64,000 bases of DNA from Sphingomonas swuensis (lineage in GTDB: Bacteria; Pseudomonadota; Alphaproteobacteria; Sphingomonadales; Sphingomonadaceae): positions 2,626,001-2,690,000 of the forward strand of contig NZ_BAABBQ010000001.1 in assembly GCF_039538045.1 (NCBI RefSeq). The letters run 5' to 3'. The notes under the pieces were generated by a model. The model did not search any database. It was not told the origin of the DNA and saw only the letters and a program-made list of their open reading frames with translations. The first letter of the stretch is position 1. Each line of letters opens with the position of its first letter. Shown here one piece after another: positions 1-8,631 of this stretch. A program made the position numbers and the translations under genes.

Positions 1-1155
1 GTCAGTGACGGTGTAGTTGAAGGTGAACAGCTGGTTGTTCTCGTCCTGCCCGGTGGCATGCAGGATCGCGGCGTTCTGGACGACGCTGTAGGCGCCGGTC
101 TGCGGATTGATCGTGACGGTCAGGACGAGCGTGTCGCCCTGGCGCACCAGCAGCGCGCCGCCGGCACCGATCGAATAGGAGAAGCCGGTCGGCGCGCCAC
201 TTGTCTGGAAGGCGAAGGTGAGCGGCCCGTCGCCGCCCGAGCCCGACAGGATCCCGGTGACGTTCACCGCGTCGGCATCGTCGCCGGTGCCGCCGGCATT
301 GCCGCCGGTCCGCACATCGTCGTCCATCTGGATCAGCGGGTTGGTGCCAACTTCGGGCTCGAGATCGATTTCGAGCGCGGTCTCGTTGAACTCGGGAGGC
401 GTATAGTCGAGCCGGGTCGGCGGAAGCAGGTCGCCGAGCGGAGTGCCCGGATCGAGCGGGCCGACCTCGGTGATGAAGTTGCCGCCGCTCGACTGCGGCA
501 CGCCGCTCGCCGGGCGCGGTTCCTGCTCGATCAGCAGCGCCGCGAGGTTGGTCGAGGGCACCTCGATGTCGTTGATCACCAGCTGCGGCACGAACACCGC
601 GCCGTCGACGATCAGCATCTGGGTGCCGTCGGGCAGCATGATGAGGAGGTCGCGGCCGACGATCCGGATGTCGCTGAGTTCGACTCCCGCCGGCAGGGTC
701 ACGACCCCGTCAGGACCGGGGACGATGCGCTGGGCATTCGCATCCACCACGGCCTGGGTCTTGCCGATCTCGATCATCAGCCGGGCCTGGCTGGTCCCGC
801 CGTCCGCGTCGGCGAGCGTGTAGGTGAAGGTGTCGCGGCTGTTCTCGGGAACGCCGGGCTTCGCGGTATAGCTATAGTCGCCGCGCGCGCTCAGGCTGAG
901 CGTGCCATGCTCGCCCTCGACCCGCAGCTGCCCGCTGGCGAAGCTGCTGTCGTTGCCGCCCGCGCCCTGGACCGAAGTGACCCGCGCGCCCGCCCCGACG
1001 TCGGCCCCCGCCGCTCCGGTCTCGGTGCCCGCACCCGTGATGACGTTGCCGGTGGCCGGCCCGCGATCGCCTGCCGCCAGCTGGTCGGCATCGTCCCGTG
1101 CGATCGGCCCGCGGTCCTGGAAAGACCCCGAAAGCGAAGCATCTTCGTAGCGCAT
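1..1155 (-). CDS. Large repeat-type surface adhesin (VCBS/cadherin-like), N-terminal part
   Basis: The 385 codons visible run off the left edge without a stop, so only the N-terminus is present. The start ATG at 1155 has a GAAGGGTG ribosome site upstream. There is no classical signal peptide. A VCBS-like beta repeat (about residues 60-125, with DTFTYTLADADGG) is followed by a conserved module with VVTLPAGVELSDIRIVGRDL and a second stretch around VFVPQLVINDIEVPSTNLA. An acidic Gly/Asp-rich linker and the start of another beta repeat come next. This architecture is typical of BapA-like, type I-secreted biofilm adhesins, whose secretion signal lies at the unseen C-terminus. Family placement is from recognised repeat style, not a search. 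The exact function and partner exporter cannot be seen. Confidence 0.75.
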   Translation of the reverse strand, partial: MRYEDASLSGSFQDRGPIARDDADQLAAGDRGPATGNVITGAGTETGAAGADVGAGARVTSVQGAGGNDSSFASGQLRVEGEHGTLSLSARGDYSYTAKPGVPENSRDTFTYTLADADGGTSQARLMIEIGKTQAVVDANAQRIVPGPDGVVTLPAGVELSDIRIVGRDLLIMLPDGTQMLIVDGAVFVPQLVINDIEVPSTNLAALLIEQEPRPASGVPQSSGGNFITEVGPLDPGTPLGDLLPPTRLDYTPPEFNETALEIDLEPEVGTNPLIQMDDDVRTGGNAGGTGDDADAVNVTGILSGSGGDGPLTFAFQTSGAPTGFSYSIGAGGALLVRQGDTLVLTVTINPQTGAYSVVQNAAILHATGQDENNQLFTFNYTVTD

Positions 1156-1733
1156 CGTTCACCCTTCAGCCCGTGGGCGGCGATCCCCATCGCCGGACCC
1201 GTGTCTCGCTGCAGCCGAAGGTCGATCGCATTTTCCGTTAAACGGAAAGGGTTAACGATGGAGCGCTTCGGCCGCGCGTTGCGACAAGAACAATCACAGG
1301 AAGCATGACGATTGCAAGACTCTGCCCTCTCGAGCCGTCTACATGCCCGTTCCTCATGCTTCTCCTACCAAAGTATATCTAGGTTAACGCTCCAGCAAAT
1401 GTCCCAACAACTCCGTTAACTCGCTTCGTTTTGGCAAGGGCAGGAGCCGTATGACTTGGACTACCAATCTGGACTTCAGTCTCTTGGTAGAACAGCATTC
1501 CACTTTCTTGCTGTGTCATTGATGGAACCAAAACGGCTGGCGAATATTTACGGTATGTTAAGGATATTGGTTGAACCGAGTTGCGGGCCAATGCCTGCGG
1601 GAAACTGACTCGGACACAGCGCGAAGATTCTTTCGCAGCGCGTCCCGAAACGGGAAGAGGCGCACCTTCGGCCCGCCGAATCGCAGCGACTCGGAGCCTC
1701 CTTGCGCACCCGCGCGGCGCCCTTCATCCTGTG
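1156..1733. other. Intergenic region with low-GC stretch, no convincing gene
   Basis: This 578-base gap lies between the leftward adhesin and the rightward sulfotransferase. It holds the adhesin promoter region (with the palindrome at 1232-1248) and, from about 1310 to 1570, a stretch visibly richer in A/T than the flanks. A 70-codon leftward frame at 1379-1591 is open, but its product is not recognisable and has no clear ribosome site, so it is not called as a gene. Both flanking genes probably have promoters here. Confidence 0.5.
1232..1248. promoter_or_regulatory. 17-bp perfect palindrome upstream of the adhesin gene
   Basis: TTTCCGTT-A-AACGGAAA is a perfect inverted repeat around one central base, about 77 bases ahead of the adhesin start codon. 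A symmetric site at this distance suggests a dimeric regulator. The identity of the regulator is unknown. A TTAA half of the palindrome and a second TTAA 10 bases further do not fit the CtrA spacing. Confidence 0.45.
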
Positions 1734-3332
1734 ATGGTGACTGCCGCCCTGCCCTCCGCCCCGCATCTTCCGCGCGACCTGCTCGAGGCCGGGCTGGCGA
1801 TGACCGACAACCGGATCGACATCGCCGAGCGGCTGCTCAAGGCCCGCCTCAAGCGCGATCCCGACGACCCGCGCGCGCTGCGCATGCTGGCCGAGGTCGC
1901 CGCGCGCATCGGTCGGCTCCACGACAGCGAGCTGCTGCTCCGCCATGCGCTGGAAGTCGCGCCCGGCTTCCACTCGGCGCGCGCAAACCTCGCGATGGTG
2001 CTCGGCCGCGCCGGCCGGCCGGCCGAGGCGCTGCCGCTGCTCGACGCGCTGTTCGAAGCCGAGGGCGAGGCGCTCGGCCACCTCAACCTCAAGGCCGCGA
2101 CGCTGGGCCGGCTCGGCAGCTTCGAGGAGGCGATCGCCATCTATCGCCGGGTCCTCGACGAGGCGCCCAACCAGCCGCGGCTGTGGCTGTCCTACGGCCA
2201 CATGCTCAAGACCATCGGCCGGCTCGACGAGGGCATCGCCGCCTATCGCGAGGCGATCGCGGTCAGGCCAGCCCTCGGCGAAGCCTGGTTCAGCCTGGCC
2301 AACCTCAAGACGGTCAAGTTCACCGATCCCGATGTCGCGACTATGGAGGCGCTGCTCGGAGGTTCGGACCTGTCTGACGAGGACCGCTTCCATCTCGAAT
2401 TCGCGCTCGGGAAGGCGTTCCACGATCGCCGCCAGCCCGAGCCGGCCTTTGCCCACTTCCAGCTCGGCAACGCCCTCCGCCGCAAGATGATCGCCTATGA
2501 GCCCGAGCGGATTACGCGGCGGGTCGATCGCTGCATCGCCACCTTCACGGCCGAGCGGCTCCAGCGCCCCGGTCCAGACCCCTGCCTTGCCCGCGATCCG
2601 ATCTTCGTCGTCGGAATGCCGCGCGCGGGCTCGACCCTCGTCGAGCAGATCCTGTCCTCCCACTCGATGGTCGAAGGCACGTCCGAGCTCGCCGACATGC
2701 CGGCGCTCGCGCGCGAGTTCGGGCGCTATCCGGAGGATTATGGGGCGCTCGAACCGGCAGCCCTGCGCAGGATCGGCGAGGAATATCTTCGCCGCACCGC
2801 CGTCCAGCGCCGAAGCGACCGACCGCTGTTCATCGACAAGCTACCCAACAACTGGCTGTTCGTCCCGCTGATCCACCTCGCCTTGCCGAACGGGACCATC
2901 ATCGACGCGCGCCGGCACCCCCTGTCCTGCTGCTTCTCCAACTTCCGCCAGCATTTCGCGCGCGGCCAGGGCTTTAGCTACGACCTTGCCGACCTTGGCC
3001 GTTACTATGCGGACTATGTCCGGCTGATGGCGCATGTCGACGCTGTCCTGCCCGGCAAGGTGCACCGGGTCATCTACGAACGGATGGTCGAGGATCCCGA
3101 GGCCGAGATCCGCCGCCTGCTCGACCATGTCGGGCTGCCCTTCGAGCAGAGCTGCCTCGAATATTGGAAGACCGAGCGCGCGGTCCGCACGCCAAGCTCC
3201 GAGCAGGTCCGCCAGCCCATCTTCCGCCAGGGCACCGAGGAGTGGCAGCCCTACGAACCTTTTCTTGGTCCACTGAAGCAGGCGCTCGGCCCGACGCTGG
3301 ACCACTATCCCGCGGCACCACCGCTACAATGA
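1734..3332 (+). CDS. TPR-repeat sulfotransferase family protein
   Basis: The product is about 532 residues. The N-terminal half (to about residue 250) is built of tetratricopeptide repeats with the usual alternating Ala/Gly/Leu helices. The C-terminal half is a sulfotransferase domain. The PAPS 5'-phosphosulfate loop is visible as FVVGMPRAGSTLVEQILSSH, and the family block DKLPNNWLFVPLIHLALPNG follows, with an RHP motif after it. It should transfer sulfate from PAPS to an unknown acceptor, probably a saccharide or protein. The frame is open further upstream to 1581, but that extension is Arg-rich and unlike a TPR, so ATG 1734 is preferred. A GTG at 1731 is possible. It stands alone between the adhesin and the TonB receptor. 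Confidence 0.8.
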   Translation: MVTAALPSAPHLPRDLLEAGLAMTDNRIDIAERLLKARLKRDPDDPRALRMLAEVAARIGRLHDSELLLRHALEVAPGFHSARANLAMVLGRAGRPAEALPLLDALFEAEGEALGHLNLKAATLGRLGSFEEAIAIYRRVLDEAPNQPRLWLSYGHMLKTIGRLDEGIAAYREAIAVRPALGEAWFSLANLKTVKFTDPDVATMEALLGGSDLSDEDRFHLEFALGKAFHDRRQPEPAFAHFQLGNALRRKMIAYEPERITRRVDRCIATFTAERLQRPGPDPCLARDPIFVVGMPRAGSTLVEQILSSHSMVEGTSELADMPALAREFGRYPEDYGALEPAALRRIGEEYLRRTAVQRRSDRPLFIDKLPNNWLFVPLIHLALPNGTIIDARRHPLSCCFSNFRQHFARGQGFSYDLADLGRYYADYVRLMAHVDAVLPGKVHRVIYERMVEDPEAEIRRLLDHVGLPFEQSCLEYWKTERAVRTPSSEQVRQPIFRQGTEEWQPYEPFLGPLKQALGPTLDHYPAAPPLQ

Positions 3333-3416
3333 CGCCATAATCGTTACGGGTCCGATTGACTTCTCGCCGCTACTTGGCAGCATTGCCGCGGGGTAAGTGG
3401 CACAGGGGGTCAATCG

Positions 3417-5936
3417 ATGGTTCTGCATGCTTCGCCGGCGCGCTGGTCGCTCGCGCTTCTGGCCGGGACGGCGCTCGCCTCTCCCGCCTTCGCGCAGGCG
3501 ACCGAACCTGCCGCTCCGCCTGTGGCGCAAGGCCAGCCGGCGGCCACGCCCGACAGCGACAGCTCCGAGATCGTGATCACCGCGCAGAAGCGCGAGGAGA
3601 ACCTCCAGGACGTTCCGATCAGCGTGCAGGCGATCGGCACCCGCCGCCTCGACCAGCTCAATATCTCCAATTTCGAGGATTATTCGAAGCAGCTGCCCTC
3701 GGTCAGTTTCCAGTCGGCGGGTCCGGGCTCGGCGATCGTCTACATGCGCGGCATCGCCACCGGGGGCGACGGCAACCATTCGGGCTCGCAGCCGAGTGTC
3801 GGCACCTATCTCGACGAGCAGCCGGTCACCACCATCGGTGGCACGCTCGACGTCCACATCTACGATATCGCCCGGATCGAGAGCCTCGCCGGCCCGCAGG
3901 GCACGCTGTACGGCGCCTCGAGCCAGGCCGGCACCATCCGGATCATCACCAACAAGCCCGAGCTCGGGGTCACCAGTGGCCGGGTCGATGCCGAGGTCAA
4001 CCGCACCTGGCACGGCGACTTCGGCGGCAGCCTCGAGGGCATGATCAACCTGCCCGTGTCGGACAATATGGCGCTCCGCGCGGTCGGTTTCGCCGAACGC
4101 AATGCGGGCTTCATCGACAATGTCGCGGCCAGCCGGACCTACATCAGCGACGACGGCGACATCACCGTCGACAATGACGAGTTCGTCGAAAAGGACATCA
4201 ATTCGGTCCGCACCTTCGGCGGCCGCGCCGCGCTCAAGATCGACCTCGACGAGAATTGGACGGTGACCCCCACGGTCATGCACCAGAACCAGAAGTCGAG
4301 CGGCGTCTTCTTCTACGATCCCGATCTTCCCGGGCTGAGCGCCGAGCGCTTCGCCGATGACAGGGGCCGCGACAAGTGGACCCAGGCCGCGCTGACGGTC
4401 GAGGGCAAGATCGCCAACTTCGACCTGACCTATTCGGGCGCCTATCTCGACCGCAAGGCGAACGGCTTCACCGACTACACCGACTACACCGATGCCTATG
4501 AGGCCTATTACATCGATGCCTCCGGGGTCGGGCTGATCGACTATCAGCGCTACCTCGACAACAACGGCAACAACATCAATCCGCAGCAGTTCATCGACGG
4601 CTCCAACCACTACCGCAAGATGAGCCACGAGGTCCGGCTCGCGAGCCCGGCGGACAAGCCGCTGAGGGCGATCGTCGGCGCCTATTTCTCGCGGACCAAG
4701 AACAACATCTTCCAGGACTATATCGTCCCCGGTCTTGCCGACGACCTTTCGGTCGACACCCGGCCCGGCACCATCTGGCTGACCAAGCAGAAGCGCGAGG
4801 ACAAGGACTACGCGCTGTTCGGCGAAGTCAGCTTCGACGTCACGCCGCAATTCACCATCACCGGCGGCGGCCGCCTGTTCAAGTTCGACAACAGCCTGTT
4901 CGGCTTCGCCGGCTTCGGCTCGGACAATCCGGGCGGCTTCAGCAGCGGCGTCGGCCGCTGCATCGTGGCCAACGGCCAGGCTGCGAACAGCCCGACCGCC
5001 TCGGGCGCGATCGTGGTCACCGGAAGCCTGCCGGGGACGCCCTGCACCAACGTCGGCAACCTCGTTGACGGCAAGCTGGTGCCGCGGCGCAGCAAGGGCG
5101 ACGGCTTCACCCATCGCTTGAACGCGCAGTACAAGTTCACCGACGACGTGATGGTCTATGCGACCTGGTCGCGCGGCTTCCGCCCGGGCGGCATCAACCG
5201 CCAGCCGGTCGCACCGGCCTACGACCCCGACTATCTCACCAACTATGAACTCGGCTGGAAGACCAGCTTCGGTCCGGTTCGCTGGAACGGCGCGATCTAC
5301 CGCCAGCGCTGGGAAGGCTTCCAGTTCAGCTTCCTCGGCGAGAACAGCCTGACGGTGATCCAGAACGGCCGCGACGCCATCGTCAAGGGCATCGAGACCG
5401 ACCTCAACTACACCGTCGGCGGGCTCACCCTGAATGCGGCGGCGGCCTACACCGACGCCAAGACGAAGGGCAACATCTGCAACTTCTCGCTCGGCAACGA
5501 GGATTGCAGCGGCCTCGACAGCCGCGGCCGCCGCGACTTCGTGGTGACCCCCGACGGCAGCCGCCTTCCGGTCACGCCAAGGTTCAAGGGCTCGGCGACC
5601 GCACGCTACGCCTGGCTGCTCGGTCCCGGCCGCGCCCATGTTCAGGGCAGCGTCTCCTACCAAGGCTCGGCCGCGGCCGATATCCGCCGCAACGCCGGCA
5701 GCTTCTCCAGCCCCATCGACCCCAACAGCGTGCTCGGACGAGTGAAGAGCTCGACCCTGGTCGACCTGTTCGCAGGGTTCGACTGGGCGAAGTACAATGT
5801 CGAACTGTTCGCGACCAACCTGTTCGACGAGAAGACCGAGCTGACCCGCGCGGTCGCCTGCTCGATCTGCACCAATACGCGAGTCTACATCGGTCGCCCG
5901 CGTACCATCGGCCTGAGGTTCGGGACCAAATTCTAG
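3417..5936 (+). CDS. TonB-dependent outer-membrane receptor
   Basis: The 839-residue protein has a signal peptide ending near SPAFAQ and a TonB-box-like segment (SSEIVITAQKREENLQDVPIS). A plug domain (about 45-160, with YMRGIA and GPQGTLYGASSQAGTIRIIT) and a beta-barrel ending in an aromatic C-terminus (RTIGLRFGTKF) follow. It is the sphingomonad type of receptor with the EIVVTAQKR start. The substrate is unknown; no siderophore or sugar genes lie nearby. A GGGGG run sits just before ATG 3417. The next gene encodes a TonB protein, so receptor and energy transducer are probably used together. Confidence 0.9.
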   Translation: MVLHASPARWSLALLAGTALASPAFAQATEPAAPPVAQGQPAATPDSDSSEIVITAQKREENLQDVPISVQAIGTRRLDQLNISNFEDYSKQLPSVSFQSAGPGSAIVYMRGIATGGDGNHSGSQPSVGTYLDEQPVTTIGGTLDVHIYDIARIESLAGPQGTLYGASSQAGTIRIITNKPELGVTSGRVDAEVNRTWHGDFGGSLEGMINLPVSDNMALRAVGFAERNAGFIDNVAASRTYISDDGDITVDNDEFVEKDINSVRTFGGRAALKIDLDENWTVTPTVMHQNQKSSGVFFYDPDLPGLSAERFADDRGRDKWTQAALTVEGKIANFDLTYSGAYLDRKANGFTDYTDYTDAYEAYYIDASGVGLIDYQRYLDNNGNNINPQQFIDGSNHYRKMSHEVRLASPADKPLRAIVGAYFSRTKNNIFQDYIVPGLADDLSVDTRPGTIWLTKQKREDKDYALFGEVSFDVTPQFTITGGGRLFKFDNSLFGFAGFGSDNPGGFSSGVGRCIVANGQAANSPTASGAIVVTGSLPGTPCTNVGNLVDGKLVPRRSKGDGFTHRLNAQYKFTDDVMVYATWSRGFRPGGINRQPVAPAYDPDYLTNYELGWKTSFGPVRWNGAIYRQRWEGFQFSFLGENSLTVIQNGRDAIVKGIETDLNYTVGGLTLNAAAAYTDAKTKGNICNFSLGNEDCSGLDSRGRRDFVVTPDGSRLPVTPRFKGSATARYAWLLGPGRAHVQGSVSYQGSAAADIRRNAGSFSSPIDPNSVLGRVKSSTLVDLFAGFDWAKYNVELFATNLFDEKTELTRAVACSICTNTRVYIGRPRTIGLRFGTKF

Positions 5937-5943
5937 ACGACAA

Positions 5944-5975
5944 GGACCACCTCTTCGTCAGCGGAGAGGTGGTCC
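5944..5975 (+). terminator. Hairpin after the TonB-dependent receptor gene
   Basis: A perfect 11-bp stem (GGACCACCTCT / AGAGGTGGTCC) with a 10-base loop starts 7 bases after the stop codon. The tail is ATCCTTCG rather than a T-run, so it may be a weak terminator or an mRNA 3'-end stabiliser between receptor and tonB. Confidence 0.6.
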
Positions 5976-6022
5976 ATCCTTCGATGGTGGGAGCGCCTCG
6001 CCCGCATCGGCGTTGCTTCCCC

Positions 6023-6751
6023 ATGCCGTGGCAACGAAGCCGGAATGATCGCCTGAAATCGGCCGTCCTGGTCGTCGGCGTCCACGCCGCGATCGGTCTT
6101 GCCCTGCTCTCCGGTCTCGCCGGCGAACCGCTTCGGCGGGCGACAGACGCGCTCGTCACCATCGACGTCGCGCCACCCCCGCCGCCACCCGAGCCCCCGC
6201 TGCCGCAACAGCCCGCCGAAGCCGCGAGGGAGGCTGCGGGCAGTCCCGACCTCGAGGCACGCCCCGCCCCCGTCGTGCTACCCCCGCCACCCGTCCGGCT
6301 ACCGCTCCCAACCCCGCTTCCGACCGCCGAAGACCGCGCGCCCGACACCGCCGCGGCGCCAAGTGCCGGGGCAGCGCCGGTCGATGGGCCCGGCCGAGGC
6401 GCCGACGGCAGCGGAGATGGAACAGGCGGAGGTGGCTCGGGCGGCGCGGGAGCGGGCGGTGGCGGAGTCATCGCCAGCGGTGCGCGGTTGCTCTCCGGCA
6501 ATCTGACCCGACGCGACTATCGCCGGATCCGCTCCTTCGGCAGCCCGCGGGGCGAGGCGGTGCTGGCACTCACGGTCAGCGCCGAGGGGAGCCTTCTCCA
6601 GTGCCTGCCGCTGACCGGCTCGGGCAATCCATCGCTCGACGCCGAGCTTTGCCGGCTGCTCGCCCGCACCCGCTGGGACCCGGCCCGCGACGGGCAGGGC
6701 CGCGCGGTGCCGGCAGCGCTGCGCTACGTCGCGACCTGGAACCGCGACTGA
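6023..6751 (+). CDS. tonB: Energy transducer TonB
   Basis: This is a 242-residue inner-membrane protein. One membrane segment (about residues 12-32, VVGVHAAIGLALLSGLAG) is followed by a long Pro-rich stretch (APPPPPPEPPLPQQP) that would span the periplasm. A Gly-rich linker and a C-terminal TonB-like domain (RRDYRRIRSFGSPRGEAVLA, then WDPARDGQGRAV) complete it. It couples the proton-motive force through ExbBD to outer-membrane receptors. The frame is open upstream of ATG 6023 (another ATG at 5984), but that extension overlaps the preceding hairpin. The poly-Gly linker (about residues 130-155) is unusually long. No exbB or exbD is in the window. Confidence 0.8.
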   Translation: MPWQRSRNDRLKSAVLVVGVHAAIGLALLSGLAGEPLRRATDALVTIDVAPPPPPPEPPLPQQPAEAAREAAGSPDLEARPAPVVLPPPPVRLPLPTPLPTAEDRAPDTAAAPSAGAAPVDGPGRGADGSGDGTGGGGSGGAGAGGGGVIASGARLLSGNLTRRDYRRIRSFGSPRGEAVLALTVSAEGSLLQCLPLTGSGNPSLDAELCRLLARTRWDPARDGQGRAVPAALRYVATWNRD

Positions 6752-6754
6752 CGG

Positions 6755-8050
6755 CTAGCGCGCCGCCAGCCGCTGCCGCGCCACCGCCGGCGCGTCACGC
6801 TTGTAGATGTCCTCATAATAAGCGAGCTCGCTGCCGCTCGGGACCACCGTCAGATAGGTGAGGTAGACCGGCACCGGCTGGGCCAGCGGGACCTTCTGCT
6901 CCGGCGCGGCGCCCTTGGCCTTGAGCGGCTTGCCGTAGAGCCATGCGCCAAGGCGATGCGCCGCCTCGAGCCGGACACAGCCGCCGCTGAACAGCCGCGC
7001 TGCTTCGCCGAACAGCTCGTCCTGCGGCGTGTCGTGGAGGTAGATGCCCTGCGGATTGGGGAACATGAACTTCATGTCACCCATGCTGTTCGCCGGCCCC
7101 GGGAGCTGGCGAAGCCGGACTTCCTTGCGACCGGCCGCGACCGCCTTCCAGTCGACGCTCGCCGGGCTGACCAGCTTGGCCTTGTCCGACCAGTCGGACA
7201 GCACCTGGTAGCCCTTGGCCTTGAGGTAGGGTGCGCCGCCCTTGATGACGTTGGGCACGATCCGCTCGGCGGCGAGGTCGCTCGGCACGTTCCAGTAGGG
7301 GCGAAGGCTGGTGTAGCGGATCAGGGCCGCCATCATCGGGGTCGGATAGACCGGCTTGCCGACCACGACGCGCATCATGTCGACGGCCTGCGTGCCCTCC
7401 ATCATGAACAGTCGCTGCGCCGCGGCATTGACCAGTACGTAGCGGCCGCTCGCGGGAAGGCTGCGGATCCGCGCCATGTTGACCTGAACCAGGCCGCGCT
7501 TTGCCGGGTCGAGCCGGTTGTCGGTGATCTGCCGGCGAAGCTGGGCGTAATAGGGATGGAGCCAGCCCATCTCGCGCATGTAGCGGGCAAGGTCGGGCGC
7601 GGCGGCGGCCTGGGCGAGCAGGGTCGCCGCGGCCGGTGCCTGCGGCTTCAGCTCGCCATCGACATAGATGACGCCCATGTTCGGCGCGCGGCGGAGGTCC
7701 TGCGCATAGCGGACATAGGCCTCGGACAACGCCCGCTCGGCGCGGGCCCGTGCCTGCGGATTGCCGCTGCGGGCCGAGCGGACCAGTCGCGGCAGCTCGC
7801 GCATGCGATAGCGCTTCGGGTCGAGCCCGTCGGCGCTCGACGTCGCCAGCAGCGTCAGCAGCTCGTTGGCTGCCGCCTCGTTGCCGGGACGGAAAAACAG
7901 CTCTCCCTGGGCTGGCACCAAGGCCATGGGCTGCGCCACGGCCGGCGCGCTCAGCGCGGCGGGGGTGAGGAACAGGGCCGCACAAAGAAGTGCCGGGCGC
8001 ACGAAGCGCCCGGCACCGGTGCGACCATCAACAGTGATGTTATGGTGCAT
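6755..8050 (-). CDS. L,D-transpeptidase (YkuD family)
   Basis: This 431-residue secreted protein should cross-link or trim peptidoglycan through L,D bonds. The N-terminus carries a signal peptide ending about AVAQP. A peptidoglycan-binding-like helical region (about 40-170) precedes the YkuD catalytic domain. The active-site pattern is present as YLHDTP and, about 15 residues later, SGGCVR with the nucleophile near Cys358. It starts at ATG 8050 with a strong AAGGAG site. The length and layout resemble the YcbB/LdtD type in shortened form. It lies 8 bases downstream of the glycine-zipper lipoprotein gene and is probably cotranscribed with it from the stress-type promoter at 8738-8763. Confidence 0.88.
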   Translation of the reverse strand: MHHNITVDGRTGAGRFVRPALLCAALFLTPAALSAPAVAQPMALVPAQGELFFRPGNEAAANELLTLLATSSADGLDPKRYRMRELPRLVRSARSGNPQARARAERALSEAYVRYAQDLRRAPNMGVIYVDGELKPQAPAAATLLAQAAAAPDLARYMREMGWLHPYYAQLRRQITDNRLDPAKRGLVQVNMARIRSLPASGRYVLVNAAAQRLFMMEGTQAVDMMRVVVGKPVYPTPMMAALIRYTSLRPYWNVPSDLAAERIVPNVIKGGAPYLKAKGYQVLSDWSDKAKLVSPASVDWKAVAAGRKEVRLRQLPGPANSMGDMKFMFPNPQGIYLHDTPQDELFGEAARLFSGGCVRLEAAHRLGAWLYGKPLKAKGAAPEQKVPLAQPVPVYLTYLTVVPSGSELAYYEDIYKRDAPAVARQRLAAR

Positions 8051-8058
8051 GTGGCTCC

Positions 8059-8631
8059 TTAGCCGCGCTCACCGCTCCGCGAGGGAGCGGGGGCCGGCTG
8101 CTGATAGCCGGTCGTTCCGGTCGAAGCCGGAGCGCCCGGGTAGTACTGGCCGTTCTGGACATAGCCGTCGACTCGTCCGTCACGATCCTGGTCGGCCCAG
8201 ATCGCGCCGGCAATACCGCCGACGACCGCGCCGGCGATCGCACCCTCGAGCGTGCTCACGCCCGGGATGAGAGCGCCACCCACGGCACCGGCAACGGCGC
8301 CGACGCCGGCACCGGTCGCGACACGACCGAGGGTCGAATCCCAGCCGCTCGGCTGGCCCTGGTAATACTGGCCGTTCTGGACATAGCCGTCGGCATAACC
8401 GTCGCTGTTGTTGTCGGCCCAGACGGCGCCCGACAGGCCGCCGATGGCCGCACCGACGGCAGCGCCGGTGATCGGGCTCACGCCCGGGACGATGGCACCA
8501 ACGGCGGCACCGCCAACGGCACCCACGGCAGCGCCGGTCGCGGCGTCAGCGAGAGTGTCGTTCGAGGTGGTGGCGCAAGCGCCGAGCGACAGCGAGCTTG
8601 CGGCCGCCAATGCGATGAAAGTCTTCTTCAT
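8059..8631 (-). CDS. Glycine-zipper lipoprotein with internal duplication
   Basis: The product has 190 residues. The signal peptide ends in an LGAC lipobox (Cys19), so it is probably lipid-anchored. Two tandem units follow, each a Gly/Ala-rich glycine zipper (GAAVGAVGGAAVGAIVPGVS and GAGVGAVAGAVGGALIPGVS) and then a polar segment with an EF-hand-like loop (DNNSDGYAD and DQDRDGRVD) ending GYVQNGQYY. Glycine zippers of this kind insert into or span the outer membrane. The DxDxDG loops suggest calcium binding, which is inference. The C-terminus is Pro/Ser-rich. It is the first gene after a consensus EcfG-type promoter and precedes the L,D-transpeptidase gene. Confidence 0.8.
   Translation of the reverse strand: MKKTFIALAAASSLSLGACATTSNDTLADAATGAAVGAVGGAAVGAIVPGVSPITGAAVGAAIGGLSGAVWADNNSDGYADGYVQNGQYYQGQPSGWDSTLGRVATGAGVGAVAGAVGGALIPGVSTLEGAIAGAVVGGIAGAIWADQDRDGRVDGYVQNGQYYPGAPASTGTTGYQQPAPAPSRSGERG

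Noticed and set aside
1238..1255. CtrA-type site (paired TTAA)
   Set aside because: The two TTAA are separated by 10 bases rather than 7 as in the CtrA consensus; the palindrome explains the first one.
1379..1591. 70-codon leftward frame in the low-GC gap
   Set aside because: No recognisable domain, no clear ribosome site, weak codon pattern; kept only as a note on the region.
3324..5663. 779-codon leftward open frame
   Set aside because: It is the antisense of the TonB-dependent receptor at 3417-5936; the product is low-complexity Val/Ala/Arg/Asp typical of GC-rich shadows.
5504..6022. N-terminal extension of tonB
   Set aside because: The upstream open part overlaps the receptor gene and the hairpin and has shadow composition; a membrane segment follows ATG 6023 as expected.
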